Shown: positions 1-7,556 of the stretch, one piece after another
Layout: every line of letters starts with the position of its first letter
Numbering within the stretch: position 1 is the first letter of the stretch
NCBI GenBank assembly: GCA_964629345.1
Contig: CAZVSG010000056.1
Span: forward strand, 1-13,838
Direction: 5' to 3'
DNA length: 13,838 bases
DNA from: UBA6115 sp964629345
GTDB taxonomy: Bacteria > Bacillota > Clostridia > Christensenellales > Aristaeellaceae
The notes under the pieces: generated by a model
What the model saw: the letters and a program-made list of their open reading frames with translations, nothing else
Told to the model about the DNA's origin: nothing
The model's database searches: none
Program-made: the position numbers and the translations under genes

Positions 1-239
1 CATACGAGATCGAGCAGGTGAAGCGCGGCTGCGTGGCGACGGTAGGGATCGACTATGTTGCGCTGGGCCGCCAGACAGGACTGATCGCCTCCCGGATCCT
101 CAAAGGCGAGAAGGCGGACAAGATCCCGTTTGAAGTGCTCAAGGATTTCGCCCTGTACTACAACAGCCAGGCCATCCAGCGTTTGGGGATGACGATGCCG
201 ACCAACCTTCCGGGGACGATCACGGACGTCATCAACTGA
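1..239 (+). CDS. ABC transporter substrate-binding protein, C-terminal fragment
   Basis: The gene enters from the left edge of the window, so only its last 78 or so codons are present (the frame reads from base 3). The visible residues include GIDYVALGRQTG, an IASRILKGE helix and a final segment containing YYNSQAIQRLGM. These match the C-terminal lobe of the ABC_sub_bind family (COG2984, TrpX-like), which are extracytoplasmic lipoproteins that deliver small ligands to a BPD_transp_2-type permease. The signal peptide and lipobox would lie outside the window. The next gene starts 46 bases after the stop and encodes the matching permease, followed by the ATPase, which supports the call. The ligand cannot be read from this fragment; family members include tryptophan or other amino-acid binders and many of unknown specificity. 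An internal GTG at base 18 is not the real start, because the frame is open to the edge. Confidence 0.8.
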   Translation, partial: YEIEQVKRGCVATVGIDYVALGRQTGLIASRILKGEKADKIPFEVLKDFALYYNSQAIQRLGMTMPTNLPGTITDVIN

Positions 240-285
240 GCCGCAGAAATGCGTATGGATCCTGCAAAGCCTGAAAGGAGCTCTC

Positions 286-1191
286 ATGGCGTCCGTCTTC
301 CAGAACTTCTTCAACACCCTGCCCTCCACGCTGGAGCAAGGCCTCATCTATGCCATGATGGCGCTGGGGGTCATGGTCACCTATCTGATCCTCGACTTCC
401 CTGATTTGACGGTGGACGGCTCCTTCCCCCTGGGAGGAGCCGTCTGCTCGACCCTGGTCATCTCCGGCGTTTCCCCCGTCCTTGCCCTCTGCGTATCGGC
501 GGCCTGCGGTGCCGGCGCGGGGCTTGTGACCGGCCTGATCCATGTTAAACTCAGGATCCGCGCGCTCTTCTCCGGCATCATCGTCATGACGGCGCTGTAC
601 TCGGTCAACCTGAGGATCACCGGCGGCAGTTCCCTCATCTCCATCCCGCGGGACAAGGCGACCCTGTTTCGGAACAACGGGCTGGTCCAATCCCTGCCCG
701 AGGGCGTCGGCACCATCCTCATCGCGCTGGCGCTGGTGCTTGCGGTCAAGATCCTGCTGGACCTGTTTCTGAAGACCCGCCTGGGCCTGCTGCTGCGCGC
801 GGCGGGGGATACCGGCAAGGTGGTCACCCTGCTGGCCAGGGACAAGGGCAATGTCAAGATCGTCGGCCTGATGATCGCCAACGCGCTGGTCGCGCTGTCC
901 GGGGGCATCCTCTGCCAGCAGCAGCGTCTGTTTGAGATCTCCATGGGCACAGGCGCGATGGTGCTCTCATTGGCATCGGTCATCATCGGTGTCAACCTGT
1001 TCAAGCGGCTGGAGCGCGTCCGCTCCACGTCCAAGGTCATCATCGGGGCCATCCTGTACAAGGCCTGCTACAGCCTGGCGATTTCCATCGGCCTGCGCCC
1101 GGGGGACATGAAGCTTGTCACGGCCATGCTGTTCCTGGCCATCCTTTCCTCCGGCCTGCTCAGACGGAAGGGAGCGCTGCCGGATGCTTGA
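286..1191 (+). CDS. ABC transporter permease (BPD_transp_2, TrpY-like)
   Basis: A 301-residue integral membrane protein with about eight hydrophobic segments, forming the channel of the importer whose binding protein lies just upstream. The signature is the stretch around residues 40-50 (D-L-T-V-D-G-S-F-P-L-G), typical of COG4120 permeases that partner ABC_sub_bind proteins. The length is normal for the family. The ATG start is fixed by AAAGGAG at 274-280 with a five-base spacer. The stop overlaps the start of the ATPase gene by eight bases, so the two are probably translationally coupled. No promoter is evident in the 46-base gap before it, so it is probably read from the promoter of the binding-protein gene, outside the window. 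Substrate unknown. Confidence 0.88.
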   Translation: MASVFQNFFNTLPSTLEQGLIYAMMALGVMVTYLILDFPDLTVDGSFPLGGAVCSTLVISGVSPVLALCVSAACGAGAGLVTGLIHVKLRIRALFSGIIVMTALYSVNLRITGGSSLISIPRDKATLFRNNGLVQSLPEGVGTILIALALVLAVKILLDLFLKTRLGLLLRAAGDTGKVVTLLARDKGNVKIVGLMIANALVALSGGILCQQQRLFEISMGTGAMVLSLASVIIGVNLFKRLERVRSTSKVIIGAILYKACYSLAISIGLRPGDMKLVTAMLFLAILSSGLLRRKGALPDA

Positions 1192-1957
1192 ACTCAGGAA
1201 CATCAAAAAAGTGTATAATCCGGGAACAGTCAGGGAACTGTGCCTGTTTGAGGATTTCTCGATGAACGTCCCCAAAGGGCAGTTTGTATCCATCGTCGGA
1301 TCCAACGGTTCAGGCAAGACCTCCCTGCTCAACCTGCTCTGCGGTTCGATCATGCCCGATGCCGGCCAGATCCTGATCTCAGGCCGGGACATCACCCGGA
1401 TGCCCGAACACAGGCGGCTTTCCCGGATCGGCCGCATCCACCAGAATCCGGCGCTGGGCACCTGCGCCGACATGACGATCCTGGAGAACCTTTCCCTGGC
1501 GGACAACAAGCAGAAGAAGATGAATCTGCTCCCCGGAACGGACAAAAGGCAGCTTCAGCGCTACCGAGATACTTTGAGTCAGCTTGGTCTCGGCCTTGAA
1601 AACATGCTGTCAGCGAAAGCGGGCAGCCTCTCCGGCGGGCAGCGGCAGGCGCTGGCGATGACCATGAGCGTCATGACGCCGATCGACTTTCTGATCCTGG
1701 ACGAACATACCGCTGCGCTGGACCCCAAAACAAGCGACACCATCATGGCGCTGACGGATCGGGTCGTGCGCGGAAGGGGCCTGACGGCGCTGATGGTCAC
1801 GCACAATCTGCGCTACGCGGTGACCTACGGCGACCGGCTGATGATGATGCACCAGGGCAGCGTGGTGATGGACAGGCAGGGGGAAGTGAAGAGGGCCACC
1901 CGGCTTGAGGACGTGCTGAATGTGTTTACGGAGATCAGCATTGAGCTTGGCAACTGA
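1184..1957 (+). CDS. ABC transporter ATP-binding protein (TrpZ-like)
   Basis: The cytoplasmic ATPase subunit of the importer, 257 residues. All nucleotide-binding elements are visible: Walker A GSNGSGKT at residues 39-46, Q-loop Gln87 in HQNPALG, signature LSGGQ at 149-153, Walker B FLILDE ending at Glu174, D-loop ALD at 178-180 and H-loop His207 in VTHN. The pattern belongs to COG1101, the ATPases paired with ABC_sub_bind and BPD_transp_2 proteins. The frame stays open upstream to an alternative start at 1115, but the ATG at 1184 gives the expected N-terminus (MLELRNIKKVY). It has GGAAGGGAG just upstream and overlaps the permease stop by eight bases. All three importer components are therefore adjacent and co-oriented. 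What it imports cannot be told from the sequence. Confidence 0.92.
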   Translation: MLELRNIKKVYNPGTVRELCLFEDFSMNVPKGQFVSIVGSNGSGKTSLLNLLCGSIMPDAGQILISGRDITRMPEHRRLSRIGRIHQNPALGTCADMTILENLSLADNKQKKMNLLPGTDKRQLQRYRDTLSQLGLGLENMLSAKAGSLSGGQRQALAMTMSVMTPIDFLILDEHTAALDPKTSDTIMALTDRVVRGRGLTALMVTHNLRYAVTYGDRLMMMHQGSVVMDRQGEVKRATRLEDVLNVFTEISIELGN

Positions 1958-1990
1958 CATGGTGATTGGGACGAATAAAAGGAACCCTTC

Positions 1991-3592
1991 GTGATACGGG
2001 TCAGCAGCATCCATCTTCCGCCCGGGGCGGAGCCGGACGCGCCGCTGAAGGCGGCGGTCAGACGGCTTTCACTCAGTCCGGATCAGGTGATCTTCTGGCG
2101 CATCAGCAGGAAGAGCCTGGATGCGCGCGACAAGTCCCGCATCGTGTACACGTATACGGTCGACCTGGCTGTCAAAGGGGATGAAGCCAGGCTCATCGCG
2201 CGCCGTCAGGGAAAGGACGTCATGCTGACGCCGGAGCGAGCGCGGCTTTCGATCCCCAAAATGAAGAAGTCCGGGAAGGTGGCCGTCGTCGGGCTGGGCC
2301 CCTGCGGTCTGTTCGCGGCTCATTACCTGGCTGCGGCCGGGCTTGAGCCCCTCGTCCTTGAAAGGGGCCAGCCGGTGTCCGTCAGGGGGCGCAGCCTCAA
2401 CGCGCTGATGTACCGTGGGATCCTGGACGCGGAAAGCAACCTGCTGTTCGGCGAGGGCGGCGCGGGCACTTTTTCGGACGGCAAGCTGACCACCGGCATC
2501 AAGGACCCGCTTTGCCGGGACGTGCTGGAACTATTTGTGCAGCACGGCGCGCCGGAGGAGATCCTCTGCCTTCAGCACCCCCATATCGGCACGGACAAAC
2601 TGCCGAAGATCGTCTCCTCCATGCGCCGCGAGATCGAGTCCCTTGGCGGCCGGGTGCTCTTCGGCGCAAGGATGGACCGACTCGTTTTTGACAAGGGCAG
2701 GCTGCGCGGCCTGCTGTATGAGAAAGACGGCAGTGTGCATGAAGCGGAATGCGAAACGGTCATCCTGGCCGTCGGCCACTCCGCGCAGGACACCATCACA
2801 GCCCTGTATAGGCAAAGCCTCGCCATGTCGCCCAAAGCCTTCTCCATCGGGGTGCGCATCGAACACCCCCAGTCCCTGATCGACCGCGCGCAGTACGGAA
2901 CAGCGGCGGAGACCGGCTTGTTGCCGCCGGCGGAGTATCGCCTGTCGCACAGGCTGAAAGACGGACGCGGCGCCTATACCTTCTGCATGTGCCCGGGCGG
3001 GTGGGTCATGCCCTCCGCCAGCGAGCAGGGCGGCATATGCGTCAACGGGATGAGCAACTCCCGAAGGGACGGCAGGAATGCCAATGCCGCGCTGCTGGTG
3101 GAAGTCAGGCCGGAGGATTATCTGAAGGGTGACGGCCCGCTGGGCGGTTTTCGCTACAGGCGGCATTATGAACGCCTGGCCTACGCATTGGGCGGCGGGG
3201 GATTCGCGGCACCCGGGCAGCTGGTTTCCGACTTCCTCAAGGGCGTCCCCTCCGCCGCGCCGGGCTGCGTCATGCCCAGTTATCGCCCCGGGGTTCACTT
3301 CACGGACCTGTCCGGCGCGCTGCCGGTTTTCGCGGTTGAAGGGATCCGGGAAGCGATCCGGGCCTTTGACAGAAAACTGAAGGGGTTCGCGCTAGACGAC
3401 GCCGTAATGACGGGTGTGGAGACCCGCTCATCCTGCCCGATCCAGACCTTGAGGGACAGGCAGTTCAGATCGAACCTGCCGGGGGTCTACCCGGCGGGGG
3501 AAGGGGCGGGGCGCGCGGGCGGGATCATGTCCGCGGCGGTCGACGGGCTGCGCTGCGCCATGGCAGCGTCGGGACAGCCCGCGGCTGGATGA
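1991..3592 (+). CDS. FAD-dependent oxidoreductase, COG2509 type
   Basis: A 533-residue soluble flavoprotein. After an N-terminal region of about 95 residues comes a Rossmann dinucleotide-binding motif (VAVVGLGPCG, Gly101/103/106) and the acidic residue ending the second strand (LVLERG, Glu124). The stretch FGEGGAGTFSDGKLTTGI (residues 153-170) and the C-terminal VYPAGEGAGRAGGIMSAA, which contacts FAD, are characteristic of the uncharacterised dehydrogenase family COG2509. The electron donor, acceptor and physiological role are not established for this family. It starts with GTG after AAAAGGA (1977-1983), 33 bases after the ATPase stop and without an intervening terminator, so it may be co-transcribed with the transporter. 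Nothing in the sequence ties it to the transport substrate. The frame is intact and the length looks full. Confidence 0.85.
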   Translation: MIRVSSIHLPPGAEPDAPLKAAVRRLSLSPDQVIFWRISRKSLDARDKSRIVYTYTVDLAVKGDEARLIARRQGKDVMLTPERARLSIPKMKKSGKVAVVGLGPCGLFAAHYLAAAGLEPLVLERGQPVSVRGRSLNALMYRGILDAESNLLFGEGGAGTFSDGKLTTGIKDPLCRDVLELFVQHGAPEEILCLQHPHIGTDKLPKIVSSMRREIESLGGRVLFGARMDRLVFDKGRLRGLLYEKDGSVHEAECETVILAVGHSAQDTITALYRQSLAMSPKAFSIGVRIEHPQSLIDRAQYGTAAETGLLPPAEYRLSHRLKDGRGAYTFCMCPGGWVMPSASEQGGICVNGMSNSRRDGRNANAALLVEVRPEDYLKGDGPLGGFRYRRHYERLAYALGGGGFAAPGQLVSDFLKGVPSAAPGCVMPSYRPGVHFTDLSGALPVFAVEGIREAIRAFDRKLKGFALDDAVMTGVETRSSCPIQTLRDRQFRSNLPGVYPAGEGAGRAGGIMSAAVDGLRCAMAASGQPAAG

Positions 3593-3611
3593 TGACATAA
3601 ACCTGACAATA

Positions 3612-3640
3612 TGGAAAAATGTGTCGGATAGATGTATAAT
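3612..3640 (+). promoter_or_regulatory. Probable sigma-A promoter for the acyltransferase operon
   Basis: A perfect TATAAT at 3635-3640 sits in an AT-rich island between the oxidoreductase and acyltransferase genes. At 17 bases upstream is TGGAAA (3612-3617), four of six matches to the -35 consensus. A better-looking CTGACA at 3603-3608 is 26 bases away, which is too far. It lies about 70 bases before the TTG start and implies a transcript beginning near 3647. This is inferred from motifs only. Confidence 0.6.
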
Positions 3641-3696
3641 CATGTCCTGTTATCCCCCTCTGTCCCCCGCAGGCAGAAGGCCCGCACCGGGACGGG

Positions 3697-3703
3697 AAAG
3701 GAG
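3697..3703 (+). promoter_or_regulatory. Shine-Dalgarno site supporting a TTG start
   Basis: AAAGGAG lies five bases before TTG at 3709. No in-frame ATG or GTG near the expected N-terminus has a comparable site, so this decides the acyltransferase start. Confidence 0.65.
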
Positions 3704-3708
3704 TCGAA

Positions 3709-4878
3709 TTGACAGGAAGCGGCGGCCCGGGCCGCAGGCGGCAGGAGATCGCCTACCGCGTGACCAGGGCAGTGCTGGGTCCTTTTTTCGGTTGGCGGTT
3801 CAACCTCAAAACCGATCCACAGCCTGATTTTCCGGCGCCCTATATCGTTGTCTCCAACCATGTGACGGAGCTGGATTTTCTGCTGCTCGGTGTCCTGTTC
3901 AGAGAGCCGATGGGTTTCGTGGTCGGTCAGGGCCTGCTGCAAAGCAGACTGCTGAGGTTTCTGCTCGTCTGGCTGTATGGCTCCATCGCCAAGCAAAAGG
4001 GAACGGCGGACGCCCGGACCACCATGGGGATGATGCGCAGACTGAAAGAAGGCCGAAACGTCTGCCTGTTCGCGGAGGGCAACACCACCTTTGACGGCAG
4101 GACCGACCGTATCCACGAAGCGACGGGAAACCTCATCCGCGCGGTCAGAGCCGGCCTCATCACCTGCAGGATCCAGGGCGGCTATTTTTCACTGCCGCGC
4201 TGGGGCAGGGGCATCAGGCGGGGACAGACGTCCTGCCGGGTGGTCAGCACGTATGATAAGGAAGCCCTTGAGTCAATGGACGCGGAGGAGATCAACCGGC
4301 TGCTGATCAGGGATCTGTGTGAAGACGCCTATCAGGAACAGCGGAAAGATCCGATTGCATATCGGGGAAAGCGCCTTGCGGAGGGGATCGAGCACGCGCT
4401 GTACCTCTGCCCCTCCTGCCTGATGCAGGGGACGCTCCGGGGCACCGGAAACGAGGTGAGGTGCAGCGCCTGCGGAATGCGGACACGCTATACCCCCTAC
4501 GGTTCTTTTGAGGGGGACACGCCCTTCCCGGGCATCTGCGAATGGACGGACTGGCAGCGCGGGCGGATAAGGGACATGCTGGCAAACGAAGGAGTGGGAG
4601 CCGTTGTGACAGACGGCCCGCAGCGCCTCCTGCTTCAGGACGCTGACGGCAGGCTTCGCAGGCATGCGTTCGGGGAAATGGGCATGGGAGGGGATTCTCT
4701 GAGGATCGGAGCGTTTGAGACAAAGCTCAGCGACATCGCCGGGCTTGAGATCTTCCGCAAAAACATCCTCCAGTTTACGCACAGGGACGGCAGGCGGTTT
4801 CAGACAGAACCATCCAAGGGTTTCTGCGCGCTGAAATACCGCGACCTGTACCGCATCATACAGGAAAACAAGAGGTGA
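3709..4878 (+). CDS. PlsC-like acyltransferase with C-terminal zinc ribbon
   Basis: A 389-residue protein whose first 200 residues resemble 1-acylglycerol-3-phosphate acyltransferases, which acylate lysophosphatidic acid at the membrane. The catalytic H-x4-D motif is present in NHVTELD (His51, Asp56). The second conserved block reads FAEGNTTFDG (Glu123-Gly124-Asn125), where classical PlsC proteins have EGTRS. After this domain comes a four-cysteine zinc ribbon (Cys234, Cys237, Cys252, Cys255), then about 130 residues ending in a beta-rich region (roughly 328-385) that could be a PH-like fold. Typical PlsC proteins have about 200-250 residues, so the second half is an addition. The TTG start has a strong AAAGGAG five bases upstream. 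The symporter gene begins four bases after the stop. Acyl transfer is inferred from the motifs; the acceptor is unknown. Confidence 0.8.
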   Translation: MTGSGGPGRRRQEIAYRVTRAVLGPFFGWRFNLKTDPQPDFPAPYIVVSNHVTELDFLLLGVLFREPMGFVVGQGLLQSRLLRFLLVWLYGSIAKQKGTADARTTMGMMRRLKEGRNVCLFAEGNTTFDGRTDRIHEATGNLIRAVRAGLITCRIQGGYFSLPRWGRGIRRGQTSCRVVSTYDKEALESMDAEEINRLLIRDLCEDAYQEQRKDPIAYRGKRLAEGIEHALYLCPSCLMQGTLRGTGNEVRCSACGMRTRYTPYGSFEGDTPFPGICEWTDWQRGRIRDMLANEGVGAVVTDGPQRLLLQDADGRLRRHAFGEMGMGGDSLRIGAFETKLSDIAGLEIFRKNILQFTHRDGRRFQTEPSKGFCALKYRDLYRIIQENKR

Positions 4879-4882
4879 CTGA

Positions 4883-6262
4883 ATGGATTTTTCTAACCTG
4901 AACCGCGGGTTGTGGGACGTTTTTGTCTGGGGAGGCATCATCGCCCTGCTGCTGCTTTTTGCCAACATCATGACGCGAAAGATCGCCGTCATCCGAAAAA
5001 GCCTGATGCCGGTGGCAGCGCTGGCCGGTTTTCTCCTTCTGGCCCTGAGGGCGGCCGGCATATTGAGGATCCCGCAGGAGCTTCTGGAGATGATCACCTA
5101 TCACGGCATCGCCATCGGCTTTATCGCGCTGTCGCTGAGAACGACCAAGGGGGAGACGGGCGGTCTGTTCGCCTTCAAGTCCGGGGCGCTGATCGTCTCC
5201 ACCTATCTGGTGCAGGCGGTCATCGGACTTACGATCTCCGTGCTGCTGTATTACACCCTCATGCCCCAGCTTTTCCCGGCGTCCGGCATCCTGCTGCCGA
5301 TGGCCTACGGGCAGGGCCCGGGGCAGGCGAACAACGTCGGGAGCACCTATGAGAGCCTGGGCTTCTTGGGCGGGCGTTCCTTCGGGCTCTCCCTCGCCGC
5401 GGCCGGTTACCTGACCGCCTGCCTGGTGGGCATCTGGTCCACCCACAGGATCCTCAAACGCCGGGGCATCAGGCGGACTGATCCGCAGTATATCCCAGGC
5501 TCGGTGATGACCGAAGCGTTCCAGGAAGCCAATGAGGTGCCCCTGAGCGAATCGGTGGACAGGCTGTCCATTCAGATCGCGCTGATCTCCGTTTCCTACC
5601 TGGTCACTTACCTGATCACCCTGGGGCTCACCGCCGGTATCACCGCGCTGGTCCCCGGTGCTTCAAAGACCCTCTCCCCATTGTTCTGGGGGTTCAATTT
5701 CATCACCGGCTCACTGGTTGGAATGGGCGCGCGCGGAGTGCTGGGACAGCTTCGCAAGTCCGGCCTGATGACCCGGCAGTATCAGAACAACTACCTGCTC
5801 AACCGCATCTCCGGACTGGCGTTTGACCTGATGATCGTGGCGGGCATCGCTTCCATCGATATCTCCGACCTTCAGGGCCTCTGGCTCCCCTTCCTGCTGA
5901 TGGCTTTCGCGGGCGCCATTGTCACCTTTGTTTACCTCAAGTACGTGATCCCGCGCATGACGCCGGATTTTGCCGACGAGAGCTTCGTCGCGATGTACGG
6001 GATGCTCACCGGCACCATCAGCTCGGGCATCCTGCCGCTGAGGCAGATCGATCCGGAGTTTAAAACGCCCGCGGCTGACCAGTTGGTGATCGGAAGCGGC
6101 ACCGGCATCCTGTTCGGCGCGCCGATCCTGATCATGATCGGCCTGGCCCCCAACAGCATGGGCATGCTGTTTTTCACCATTTTGCTGTGCCTCGCTTATC
6201 TGGCAGCGCTGGTCTGGTTCATGATCTTCAGGAAAGATAAGGCAGGGAAAGGGAAGGGCTGA
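4883..6262 (+). CDS. GltS-like sodium/glutamate symporter family protein
   Basis: A 459-residue membrane protein with about ten to twelve hydrophobic segments. It resembles the GltS family (COG0786), whose E. coli member imports glutamate with sodium. The middle of the protein has a glycine-rich reentrant-like segment, MAYGQGPGQANNVGSTYE (residues 140-157), and a second glycine-rich stretch near 271-286 (FITGSLVGMGARG), consistent with the two inverted halves of such transporters. The polar segment near 190-225 would be the central cytoplasmic loop. It is longer than E. coli GltS (401 residues) and its motif differs from the classical one, so glutamate as substrate is only a family-based guess. 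The ATG follows AGAGGTG at 4871-4877, within the end of the acyltransferase gene, suggesting coupling. An amidohydrolase follows, possibly acting on the imported compound. Confidence 0.72.
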   Translation: MDFSNLNRGLWDVFVWGGIIALLLLFANIMTRKIAVIRKSLMPVAALAGFLLLALRAAGILRIPQELLEMITYHGIAIGFIALSLRTTKGETGGLFAFKSGALIVSTYLVQAVIGLTISVLLYYTLMPQLFPASGILLPMAYGQGPGQANNVGSTYESLGFLGGRSFGLSLAAAGYLTACLVGIWSTHRILKRRGIRRTDPQYIPGSVMTEAFQEANEVPLSESVDRLSIQIALISVSYLVTYLITLGLTAGITALVPGASKTLSPLFWGFNFITGSLVGMGARGVLGQLRKSGLMTRQYQNNYLLNRISGLAFDLMIVAGIASIDISDLQGLWLPFLLMAFAGAIVTFVYLKYVIPRMTPDFADESFVAMYGMLTGTISSGILPLRQIDPEFKTPAADQLVIGSGTGILFGAPILIMIGLAPNSMGMLFFTILLCLAYLAALVWFMIFRKDKAGKGKG

Positions 6263-6304
6263 GGTGATCAGCCTTCTGTCTGTACGACAGTATTCATAAC
6301 GATT

Positions 6305-6310
6305 GGAGAG
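6305..6310 (+). promoter_or_regulatory. Shine-Dalgarno site marking the original amidohydrolase start
   Basis: GGAGAG lies seven bases before ATG at 6318. No comparable site precedes the downstream GTG (6386) or ATG (6389) in the long frame. This supports 6318 as the ancestral start even though the two frames do not join. Confidence 0.6.
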
Positions 6311-6317
6311 AAACGGC

Positions 6318-7462
6318 ATGCTGCTCATCAAGGGGGAGAGCTCCACGACGGGATCCATCAGAAGGGCTACATCGCAGACATTCTGGTGATGGACGGGAAA
6401 ATCAGCAGGATCGGAAAGTCGCTCAAAGCCGGAGAAGCGGAAATCATCAGCGCCGCCGGGCTGCGGGTCTATCCGGGATTTGTCGACGCCCACAGCCACC
6501 TGGGCCTGGATGGCTACGGCATTGGCTATGAAGGCGCAGATTACAATGAAATGAACGACATCGTCAGCCCGCAGCTGCGCGGCATCGACGGTTTCAAGCC
6601 CGGTCAGCCGGACTTCCTGCATGCCGCGCTGGCAGGCGTCACCACGGTGAATACCGGCCCCGGCAGCGCGAACGTGCTGGGAGGGACCTTCCTGGCCGTA
6701 AAGACCGCCGGAAAACGAGCGGATGACATGCTGGTGAAAATGGAAACCGCGATGAAGTGCGCCTTTGGCGAAAATCCGAAGCGGGTCTACCGTGACAAGG
6801 GCGATTCCAGCCGGATGACCACTGCCGCCAAACTGCGGGAGATGCTGTTCAAGGCACTTGAATATGAAGAGAAGAAAAAAGCGGCCGGCAGCGACAGGAG
6901 CAAGCTCCCTCCCTTTGACATGAAGCTGGAAGCCCTCCTGCCGGTCATCCGCGGGGAGATGCCGCTGAAAGCCCACGCGCACGCCGCGGAAGACATATTC
7001 ACCGCCCTGCGCATTGCCCGGGAATTCGGTGTGAAGATCACGCTGGAACACGTCACGGAAGGGCATCTGATCGCGGAGGAACTGGCCAGGGAAGGTGTGC
7101 CGCTGGCCGTCGGCCCCTCGCTCACCGGCGCCAGCAAATTCGAGCTGCGCAACAAGACCTTTGAGACGCCCGGCATCTTGGCGAGTGCCGGCTGCCTGGT
7201 CTCCATCATCACCGACGCGCCTGTCATCCCCCAGGAATACCTGCCCCTGTGCGCGGCGCTGGCAGTGAAGTCCGGCATGGACCCTTTCCAGGCCCTGCAG
7301 GCCATCACCATCAACCCCGCCGTCCATTCAGGCATCGCGGACAGGGTCGGCTCGCTGGAAGCGGGAAAGGACGCGGACATCGTGCTGATGAACGGCGACT
7401 GCCTCGACCCCGCGGTCAAGCCAGAGGCGGTGTTCATCCTGGGGAAGAGGGTCACGGTCTGA
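6318..7462 (+). CDS. Amidohydrolase with a frameshift near its N-terminus
   Basis: A metal-dependent hydrolase of the amidohydrolase superfamily (COG1228-like), probably cytoplasmic, hydrolysing a C-N bond in an unknown substrate. The ATG at 6318 opens with MLLIKG, but that frame stops at 6387-6389. Everything after the five-G run at 6332-6336 reads correctly in the -1 frame (GELHDGIHQKGYIADILVMDG). One extra G would restore a 381-residue protein of normal family length. In that numbering the metal ligands are His59 and His61 (DAHSHLG), His220/222 (KAHAHA), His245 (EHVTEGH) and Asp300 (IITDAP). The C-terminal beta-sandwich ends with GSLEAGKDADIVLMNG. Without the N-terminal strands, initiation at 6386 or 6389 would give a shortened protein of about 357 residues that keeps all metal ligands. 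The cause could be a sequence error, a real mutation or ribosomal slippage. It lies 55 bases after the symporter gene and ends before a strong terminator. Confidence 0.8.
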
Positions 7463-7519
7463 ACAGCAAGCATCCATCAGCATTCCGGATAATACAATGC
7501 AATCTGCCAACCGGTGAAA

Positions 7520-7551
7520 CAGCGCCGCCGCAGGAGGCGGCGCTGTTTTTT
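7520..7551 (+). terminator. Rho-independent terminator between convergent operons
   Basis: A perfect ten-base stem, CAGCGCCGCC (7520-7529) with GGCGGCGCTG (7536-7545), a six-base loop and six T residues (7546-7551). It closes the plus-strand block 57 bases after the amidohydrolase stop. It also lies just past the stop of the opposing membrane-protein gene. In that direction the hairpin is followed only by GTTTCAC, so termination there would be weaker. Confidence 0.93.
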
Positions 7552-7556
7552 CGGTA

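Noticed and set aside
1115..1183. Earlier start for the ABC ATPase at 1115
   Set aside because: It would add 23 residues inside the permease gene and lacks the usual N-terminus; the ATG at 1184 has a good ribosome site.
3603..3640. CTGACA at 3603-3608 as the -35 partner of the TATAAT at 3635
   Set aside because: The 26-base spacer is far outside the functional 16-18 range. TGGAAA at 3612-3617 with a 17-base spacer was chosen.
6276..6290. Small inverted repeat CTGTC-TGTAC-GACAG after the symporter gene
   Set aside because: The stem is only five bases, with no T run behind it. It is too weak for a terminator and could occur by chance.
5711..7327. 538-codon minus-strand frame opposite the symporter and amidohydrolase
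   Set aside because: It spans two real genes, is rich in Gln, Asp, His and Gly without domain signatures, and has no ribosome site seen. It is an antisense shadow.
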